Below, one piece after another: positions 58,573-64,000 of a stretch of DNA of 64,000 bases (position 1 is the stretch's first letter; each line of letters opens with the position of its first letter). Where the stretch lies: assembly GCA_049317265.1 (NCBI GenBank), contig JBMOIP010000001.1, positions 186,001 through 250,000 on the forward strand, in the 5' to 3' direction. This DNA comes from CAIVAT01 sp049317265. Its GTDB lineage: Bacteria; Bacteroidota; Bacteroidia; Bacteroidales; FEN-979. A model generated the notes under the pieces. That model was given only the letters and a program-made list of their open reading frames with translations, was not told where the DNA came from and searched no databases. The translations under genes were made by a program, and so were the position numbers.

Positions 58573-59841
58573 ATGGAAAAAAATCCTTCAGAAAAACTGA
58601 TTATCCCTTCCATAGATTTATCAGAAGAAGAAGAACCCCCAAGTCAGCCCACCTTCATAGACGAAGCCTCCCTATTAGACGAATATTTAAAATCGCGGGT
58701 TGAACGCGATAAAACGGCGATCAGTGATCGATCACTCTCCTTTTTACAAACCTACTTTCCCGAGGCGACCATTAAAGACTGGAACAGCTGGCACTGGCAG
58801 ATCAAGAACAGCGCCAGGTCGATTGACCAGTTGTCGAGGTTTATCCGCCTTTCCGACAATGAGGTAAAGCCTGACGGATCGAACAGCCAGTCGTTGCCCC
58901 TGAGGATTTCACCTTACTATATCAGTTTACTCGACCCGGACAACCCTGAGCAGGCGCTTCGTAAAAGCGTTGTACCTGTGTTTGATGAATTTTTACTCCA
59001 CGCAGCAGAGGCATCCGATCCCCTGTCGGAGGAGCATGACAGCCCGGTCCCGAATATTGTTCACCGTTACCCCGACAGGGTTTTGTTCCTGGTTACGGGG
59101 TTTTGTTCAACCTATTGCCGGTATTGCACCCGAACCAGGATGGTGGCAAAGAACAAATGCCACATCGGGGTAAAATCTTGGGAAGCCGGGCTGAACTACA
59201 TTGAACAGCATCCGGAGATCCGTGATGTGCTGGTTTCAGGTGGTGACCCGCTCACCATGCCAGATCTGCATGTCGAGTACCTCCTGTCACGGCTGAGAAG
59301 CATTCCCCATGTTGAGATCATCAGGATCGGCACCAAGGTGCCGGCCGTTCTTCCCCAGCGCATTACCCGACCGCTGGTAAGCATGCTTAAAAAATACCAC
59401 CCGCTCTTCATGAGCATCCATTTCACCCATGCCGATGAGATCACCACGGAGGTAAAAGAGGCTTGCGAGCGACTTGCCAATGCAGGGATTCCCCTGGGAA
59501 GCCAGACCGTTTTACTGAAAGGGGTCAATGATGATGTGGAGGTGATGAAAAACCTGATGCATGCATTGCTGAAAATCAGGGTACGGCCATACTATCTCTA
59601 TCAGTGCGATCCGGTGGTGGGGACGGGGCACTTTCGCACGACCATTGCGAAAGGACTGGAGATTATCAAGGGTTTGCGGGGACATACCAGCGGTTATGCC
59701 GTTCCCACCTATGTGGTTGATGCTCCCGGGGGAGGCGGAAAAATTCCATTGCTCCCCGATTATGTGGTCGGGCGCGAAGACGATTACCTGTTGCTGAAGA
59801 ATTACGAGGAGAAAGTCTTCCGTTATCCCGATTTTATCTAA
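58573..59841 (+). CDS. kamA: KamA-type lysine 2,3-aminomutase
   Basis: Radical SAM, PLP-dependent aminomutase of 422 residues that converts L-lysine to beta-lysine in known members. The [4Fe-4S] cysteines are C178, C182 and C185 (CxxxCxxC); PLP Lys390 lies in APGGGGK. The two aspartates that hold the side-chain amino group in characterised lysine aminomutases are conserved as Asp346 (YQCD) and Asp383 (VVDAPGG), so lysine is the likely substrate rather than glutamate. Length is normal for KamA. It begins a tight operon with two ATP-grasp ligases and a GNAT protein (gaps 7, 15 and 22 bases), a context that differs from the ablA-ablB pair for N-acetyl-beta-lysine. Confidence 0.92.
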   Translation: MEKNPSEKLIIPSIDLSEEEEPPSQPTFIDEASLLDEYLKSRVERDKTAISDRSLSFLQTYFPEATIKDWNSWHWQIKNSARSIDQLSRFIRLSDNEVKPDGSNSQSLPLRISPYYISLLDPDNPEQALRKSVVPVFDEFLLHAAEASDPLSEEHDSPVPNIVHRYPDRVLFLVTGFCSTYCRYCTRTRMVAKNKCHIGVKSWEAGLNYIEQHPEIRDVLVSGGDPLTMPDLHVEYLLSRLRSIPHVEIIRIGTKVPAVLPQRITRPLVSMLKKYHPLFMSIHFTHADEITTEVKEACERLANAGIPLGSQTVLLKGVNDDVEVMKNLMHALLKIRVRPYYLYQCDPVVGTGHFRTTIAKGLEIIKGLRGHTSGYAVPTYVVDAPGGGGKIPLLPDYVVGREDDYLLLKNYEEKVFRYPDFI

Positions 59842-59848
59842 AATCACG

Positions 59849-60829
59849 ATGCACATAGGATTAACCTACGATTTACGGTCAGATTACCGGAAGGAGGGCT
59901 ACAGCGAAGAGGAGACAGCGGAATTTGACCGTGAAAGCACCATCGATGCCATCGAAGAGGCATTGCAGCACCTTGGCTACCAGACCGATCGCATCGGCCA
60001 TGTCAGGCACCTGGTTCAGCGCCTTGCCAAAGGCGACCGCTGGGAGATGGTATTCAACATCTGCGAAGGCATGTACGGGATCGGCCGCGAGGCCCAGGTT
60101 CCGGCATTGCTCGATGTTTACAATATACCCTACACCTTTTCAGATCCGCTGGTGCTGTCTTTGACACTGCATAAAGGGATGACCAAACGGGTGGTCAGGG
60201 ACTATGGTATCCCGACACCCGGATTTGTCATTGTTGAAAAGGCCGAAGATTGTTCTGCTGTGGATTTACAGTACCCGCTGTTTGTGAAGCCAAATGGTGA
60301 GGGCACCGGCAAAGGCATCAACTCTCTTTCGAAGGTTAATAATGCTGAAGAGTTGCTGAGCATATGCAGGGAACTCCTTGCGCGTTATCCGTCGGGATTG
60401 CTGGTGGAGGAGTACCTGCCCGGCCGTGAATTTACCGTTGGAATCCTTGGAACGGGAAGTGAAGGCTACTCCGTCGGCATTATGGAGATCATCTATAAAA
60501 AGGAGGATGCCAAAAACATCTACTCCTATGAAACCAAATCAGATTACCTGTCGGCAGTTGAATACATTGTGCCTGTGGATGAAATGGCAGGCAAGTGCGT
60601 CGACCTTGCCCTCAGGACCTGGCAGGTTCTTGGGTGCCGTGATGGTGGAAGGGTTGACATCCGCGCCGACAGGAACGGTGTGCCGAATTTCATTGAAGTA
60701 AATCCACTGGCAGGTCTTGATAAAGTACACTCCGACCTTCCCATCCTGGCTTATAAGCACGGCTACGATTTTGAAAGGATCATCGGGGAAATCATGTTGT
60801 CGGCGAGAAAACGGACCGGGCTTTTATAA
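59849..60829 (+). CDS. ATP-grasp ligase 1 (D-Ala-D-Ala ligase-like)
   Basis: ATP-grasp carboxylate-amine ligase of 326 residues, related to D-alanine-D-alanine ligase. It has an N-terminal Rossmann-like part (about 1-95), ATP-binding strand YPLFVKPNGEGTGKGI at about 143-158, hinge VEEYLPGREFTVGIL, and the metal-binding pocket FIEVNPLAGLD near residue 280. It would ligate an acyl-phosphate-activated carboxylate to an amine. True cell-wall ddl genes are usually with mur genes; here the gene starts seven bases after kamA, so a beta-lysine conjugate is a more likely product (inference). Confidence 0.88.
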   Translation: MHIGLTYDLRSDYRKEGYSEEETAEFDRESTIDAIEEALQHLGYQTDRIGHVRHLVQRLAKGDRWEMVFNICEGMYGIGREAQVPALLDVYNIPYTFSDPLVLSLTLHKGMTKRVVRDYGIPTPGFVIVEKAEDCSAVDLQYPLFVKPNGEGTGKGINSLSKVNNAEELLSICRELLARYPSGLLVEEYLPGREFTVGILGTGSEGYSVGIMEIIYKKEDAKNIYSYETKSDYLSAVEYIVPVDEMAGKCVDLALRTWQVLGCRDGGRVDIRADRNGVPNFIEVNPLAGLDKVHSDLPILAYKHGYDFERIIGEIMLSARKRTGLL

Positions 60830-60844
60830 ATTAATGATCTGCAA

Positions 60845-61816
60845 ATGAAAAAGAGTGTCCTGATCCTTTACAATAAATTATCGAAAACCCCGAAAGATGA
60901 CGAAGCCGACGTGATCGAACAGGTGAACCTTGTAACAGATGCCCTTCAGAACCTGGGTTATGAAGTTTCGTACCTGCAGATCGATCTCAACCTGAAAACG
61001 GCCATCAATCAGATTCAGCGGGAAAAGCCTGACATCATCTTCAACCTTGCCGAAACGATCGGCAACAAGGGGGAGTTCACCTTCCTGGCCACCTCGGTGC
61101 TGAATTTTGTCCGGGTACCCTACACCGGTTCACCGCTGGTTCCCATGTTTTTCTGCTCAAATAAATACCTGGCAAAGAAAGAGTTGAATGCCATCGGGGT
61201 GAAAACTCCCGAAGGATTTTCACTTGACGATTGTGATAAACTGAACCCGGATAAAAAGTATATCATCAAGCCGATCTGGGAAGAGGGTTCGCTCGAACTG
61301 GATGAAGATTGTGTTTTCATGGGTTCCGATGCCGACTTTATTGCCCGGATCAGCAGGAAAAGCAAGGAGCATTACTTCATTGAGGAGTTCATCGAAGGCC
61401 GTGAATTTAACATCTCCATCCTCTATTCGGCCGATGGGCCGGAGGTTTTGCCGCTGGCTGAAATGACGTTCCACGACTATCCCGAAGGTAAGCCGAAAAT
61501 GATGGGGTACAAATCAAAATGGGATGACAAATCGTTTGAATATTCGCATACCCGCCGCACTTTCAGGCTTGCCAAGGAAGATGGCCCCCTCAAGGAGGAA
61601 CTCATCGCCATCTGCAAAAAATGCTGGATTGCCATGGGGCTGAAAGGTTATGTGCGCATAGATTTCAGGGTGACCAAAAGTTCGGTGCCGTTGGTGATCG
61701 ATATCAATCTTAATCCGTGTTTGTCAGAATCCGGCGGATTTATGGCAGCTTCCAAAAAGAAGGGATTGACCTTTGAGGAGGTGATTGCCAGGGTGCTGGA
61801 AGATGCGGTGCGGTGA
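60845..61816 (+). CDS. ATP-grasp ligase 2 (D-Ala-D-Ala ligase-like)
   Basis: Second ATP-grasp ligase of 323 residues, clearly distant from ligase 1. ATP-site strand KKYIIKPIWEEGSLEL at about 138-153 lacks the glycine-rich loop order of ligase 1; hinge FIEEFIEGREFNISIL; metal-binding segment VIDINLNPCLSESGG near 280-295. The presence of two different ligases in one operon suggests two successive condensation steps or two substrates joined to beta-lysine. Substrates cannot be read from the sequence. It starts 15 bases after ligase 1. Confidence 0.86.
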   Translation: MKKSVLILYNKLSKTPKDDEADVIEQVNLVTDALQNLGYEVSYLQIDLNLKTAINQIQREKPDIIFNLAETIGNKGEFTFLATSVLNFVRVPYTGSPLVPMFFCSNKYLAKKELNAIGVKTPEGFSLDDCDKLNPDKKYIIKPIWEEGSLELDEDCVFMGSDADFIARISRKSKEHYFIEEFIEGREFNISILYSADGPEVLPLAEMTFHDYPEGKPKMMGYKSKWDDKSFEYSHTRRTFRLAKEDGPLKEELIAICKKCWIAMGLKGYVRIDFRVTKSSVPLVIDINLNPCLSESGGFMAASKKKGLTFEEVIARVLEDAVR

Positions 61817-61838
61817 CAAATAAACCAAAACAAGCAAT

Positions 61839-62318
61839 ATGATAACTTTTCGCAGTGAAGTAAAGCCAGAAGATGTTGATGTCGTAAGAGATATCATTGT
61901 CTCTACCGGTTTTTTTTACGATTTTGAAGTCCCGGTTGCCGTGGAACTGGTCCAGGACCGGCTCGACCTTGGTGACAAGAGCGACTACCATTTCATCTTT
62001 GCAGAGGAGGATGGAAAAACTGTTTCTTACAGTTGTTTCGGACCCATCGCCGCCACCGAAGGCAGTTTCGACCTCTACTGGATTGCCACCCACAACGACT
62101 ATCGCGGCAAAGGGATTGGGAACCAGCTGATAGGGGAGACCCACCGGGTTGTAAAGGAGATGGGCGGCAGGATCATCATTGCAGAGACTTCAACGCTGGA
62201 AAAATACACCCCCACCCGCCACTTTTACGACAGGATCGGCTATACGCTGGAGGCGAAAATCGATGATTTTTACAAGGAGGGAGACGGAAAGGTATTCTTT
62301 GTAAAACGGCTTCAGTAA
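61839..62318 (+). CDS. GNAT N-acetyltransferase
   Basis: Single-domain GNAT acetyltransferase of 159 residues with the acetyl-CoA pyrophosphate loop R89-G-K-G-I-G94 (YRGKGIGNQLIGE). It is shorter than the AblB beta-lysine acetyltransferase of methanogens and some bacteria. As the last gene of the kamA operon (22-base gap) it would probably acetylate the product of the ligases or beta-lysine itself. It is convergent with the solute-binding protein gene, 13 bases apart. Confidence 0.88.
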   Translation: MITFRSEVKPEDVDVVRDIIVSTGFFYDFEVPVAVELVQDRLDLGDKSDYHFIFAEEDGKTVSYSCFGPIAATEGSFDLYWIATHNDYRGKGIGNQLIGETHRVVKEMGGRIIIAETSTLEKYTPTRHFYDRIGYTLEAKIDDFYKEGDGKVFFVKRLQ

Positions 62319-62331
62319 GGGTTAGCAGCTA

Positions 62332-63582
62332 TTATTCCACCAACCTGCTGAGGGTCCCGTTAAGTGAATTGTACCGCGCAACCCTCTTCCATCCATATCC
62401 AGCAGAGTCGGTTTTTACCGCCCAGAAATCGTAGTTGCCATAGGCCCGGTCACCGTTTGCATCAAGTTGCGTATTTCCGCTGGTTCCGAAATAGTTTGAT
62501 GCTTCATTCATCACGACACTCTTCAATTTGCCAATGGAGGCCTCTTTCCCCGCCATCAGGTACGACCTGACCATGACCCACAGTGCATCATAGGCTGTAA
62601 ATGCATAAACATCAGGTGTGCGGCTGATTTGCTCATCAATCCGGTCACGCAATGGCTGCCATTTGCTTTTTGCCGCATCATCGAGGCCGAACATAGGGCA
62701 GGGTAATCCGTGGGTATATGAAAACAGCGCAGCATTGGTGTCATTCAGCATGGAAACATTCAATGCAAATGCTGACCCGCCATACCAGTAAACATTGTTA
62801 AGGTTTGCGTGCTTTTTGGCTTCGGCCATGATCCGGGTCCCTTCTGAAAAAGAGAGCATGTACACTGCAACCTCGTTGAGATTGTGATGGGTGAGTTCAC
62901 TGGCCACAGCGGCGTCAAGTTCATCCAGGGTTGCACTGAAATCGGTGGTGCCGGGTTCAAACTGCACCGATGGCTGGACCACACCGCCCGTTTTGGCAAA
63001 GTCGGTGGCCGTAGCGGCTACAAGGTCATGGCCCCAAACATCGTTCCGGATAATGGGAACGATGACCCTGATCTTATCCTCGGTGAGTAATTTACTCATG
63101 GCTTTTCCCTGGATCACATCCGAAGTGACAAACCTGAAAATATTGTCGCCAGGGATGGCCAGTGAAACAGCAACACTTGAAGGACTAATGATCAGTATCC
63201 CGTTTGCATCGGCGTAATCTTTAATGTGGACAAGTTCAGCGCTGCTGTAAGGGCCGATCACCATGCGGATGCCTCTGCCATACAATGCCTTTAATTGCTT
63301 TAGGGCCTCAGCTGTATCAGTTTTTGTGTCCACAACATCAAGCACCAGTTTTGCCTTGATGCCGGCAGTGGAAAAGTAGGCAGCCATATCCTCACCGGCC
63401 AGCTCCAGGGCCACCTGCATCGATTGTCCGGAGGAGTATCCCGTGCCGGAAAGTGGCAGTAAAACCCCCACACGGATCTCTTCAGCTCCCGTGACAGGCT
63501 CATAGCGAGTCTCCTGTTTGGAGCAGGCAAAACTCCCGATCAGAAGCAGGAGAAGGAAAAAAGAGAGATGAACTTTTTTCAT
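62332..63582 (-). CDS. Leu/Ile/Val-type ABC substrate-binding lipoprotein
   Basis: Periplasmic binding protein of the type I (LivJ-like) fold, 416 residues, anchored as a lipoprotein (lipobox IGSFAC, Cys20). The segment GVLLPLSGTGYSSGQ at about 39-53, the VIGPYSSAELV strand and YAFTAYDALWVMV are family features. No permease or ATPase gene is adjacent. It starts 12 bases after a SpoIIE-type phosphatase on the same strand, so it could be a ligand sensor rather than a transporter subunit (inference). Confidence 0.88.
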   Translation of the reverse strand: MKKVHLSFFLLLLLIGSFACSKQETRYEPVTGAEEIRVGVLLPLSGTGYSSGQSMQVALELAGEDMAAYFSTAGIKAKLVLDVVDTKTDTAEALKQLKALYGRGIRMVIGPYSSAELVHIKDYADANGILIISPSSVAVSLAIPGDNIFRFVTSDVIQGKAMSKLLTEDKIRVIVPIIRNDVWGHDLVAATATDFAKTGGVVQPSVQFEPGTTDFSATLDELDAAVASELTHHNLNEVAVYMLSFSEGTRIMAEAKKHANLNNVYWYGGSAFALNVSMLNDTNAALFSYTHGLPCPMFGLDDAAKSKWQPLRDRIDEQISRTPDVYAFTAYDALWVMVRSYLMAGKEASIGKLKSVVMNEASNYFGTSGNTQLDANGDRAYGNYDFWAVKTDSAGYGWKRVARYNSLNGTLSRLVE

Positions 63583-63594
63583 AGGACAAAGGTA

Positions 63595-64000
63595 TTAATT
63601 TCTTCCATTGAAGCAGATGGAGAGCAGGGTGATGTCGTCGGATTGCGGAACTCCCGTGGAGTGATCGTTCACCTCTTTCACAACCTCTTTCACCAAATCT
63701 TCAATTGTGTATTCAGGATGTTGCAGCAAAAATGCCTCCAGGCGGGCATCCCCGAAAGCCAGGTCGCTTTTGTCGAAGGCTTCCGTAACCCCATCGGTAT
63801 ACAGGAAAATACGGTCGCCGGGAGAGAGCGTGATCTTTCGGGAAGCAAAATGGAAATCTTCCATATATCCCAGGATGGTTCCGCCGGTCATTTCCACCTT
63901 TTTCAGCCCGTCACGCGACATAAGCCACGGCGGGTTGTGCCCTGCATTCACATATTCAAGATCGCCGGTGCGTGTATCCAGGATCCCGTAAAACACCGTC
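63595..64000 (-). CDS. SpoIIE/PP2C-type serine phosphatase, 5' truncated by window
   Basis: C-terminal 134 residues of a PP2C-like phosphatase of the SpoIIE/RsbU group; the N-terminus lies beyond position 64000. The conserved metal-site and fold segments are present: VNAGHNPPWLM, LGYMEDF, ALSPGDRIFLYTDGVTEA (with YTDGVTEA) and DDITLLSICF. Such enzymes dephosphorylate anti-anti-sigma or regulatory proteins, usually after an N-terminal sensor domain that cannot be seen here. Tightly coupled (12 bases) to the solute-binding lipoprotein gene downstream. Confidence 0.9.
   Translation of the reverse strand, partial: TVFYGILDTRTGDLEYVNAGHNPPWLMSRDGLKKVEMTGGTILGYMEDFHFASRKITLSPGDRIFLYTDGVTEAFDKSDLAFGDARLEAFLLQHPEYTIEDLVKEVVKEVNDHSTGVPQSDDITLLSICFNGRN

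Noticed and set aside
58573..59841. EpmB (elongation factor P beta-lysylation) as identity of the aminomutase
   Set aside because: The protein has the full KamA length (422 residues) and lacks EpmA and efp neighbours; EpmB is shorter. It is not formally excluded.

Overview
The window comes from a Bacteroidota chromosome, most likely an environmental member of Bacteroidales. Four things support this: several very large exported proteins with type IX secretion (T9SS) C-terminal sorting domains, a TonB-dependent receptor with a carboxypeptidase-regulatory N-terminus, intergenic promoters of the Bacteroidota form TAnnTTTG, and A/T-rich leaders in place of strong Shine-Dalgarno sites. I saw no rRNA, tRNA, prophage, integrase, transposase gene or CRISPR array.

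Layout. 0-2.2 kb: serS and the rplU-rpmA ribosomal pair (minus). 2.3-19.9 kb: three tandem paralogous giant T9SS cargo proteins; the second and third look recently duplicated, differ by swapped internal cassettes, and share a palindromic leader. 19.9-33.4 kb: housekeeping genes (ABC-F ATPase; polyprenyl synthase, rfbA and an MMPL/RND exporter; a phosphofructokinase with pyrophosphate-type residues; aspartate kinase; class I fructose-bisphosphatase and mfd). 33.4-40 kb: a surface locus of lamin-tail protein, TonB-dependent receptor and secreted phospholipase-D-fold protein; a secreted endonuclease/exonuclease/phosphatase-family enzyme lies 3 kb on. 40-44.7 kb: a dolichol-phosphate-mannose-synthase-like glycosyltransferase, dihydroorotase, a MORN-like lipoprotein and a coiled-coil lipoprotein. 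44.7-45.9 kb: a gene-free stretch filled with several unrelated palindromic repeat families.

45.9-52.4 kb: a sulfur locus with SQR-like flavoprotein, DUF1641 protein, a TusE/DsrC-like carrier with one cysteine, DsrE2-like protein, NifX-like protein, cysteine-desulfurase-like enzyme and a cysteine synthase with a Cys-rich tail. This suggests sulfide oxidation feeding a protein-bound sulfur relay and cysteine synthesis, with no dsrAB in view. 52.4-54.8 kb: an envelope/metal-stress group (DUF2892 protein, Cys-rich exported protein, ECF sigma factor, zinc anti-sigma, CnrX/Spy-like sensor). 55-57.5 kb: tatC and a PspC/LiaF-like pair. 58.5-62.3 kb: a tight operon of lysine-2,3-aminomutase-type radical SAM enzyme, two ATP-grasp ligases and a GNAT acetyltransferase, which I read as an uncharacterised beta-lysine conjugate pathway. 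62.3-64 kb: a solute-binding lipoprotein directly behind a SpoIIE-type phosphatase that runs off the window.

The two best candidates for undescribed biology are the KamA/ATP-grasp/ATP-grasp/GNAT operon and the sulfur locus with its structured leader. The cassette-swapping T9SS paralogs come next.
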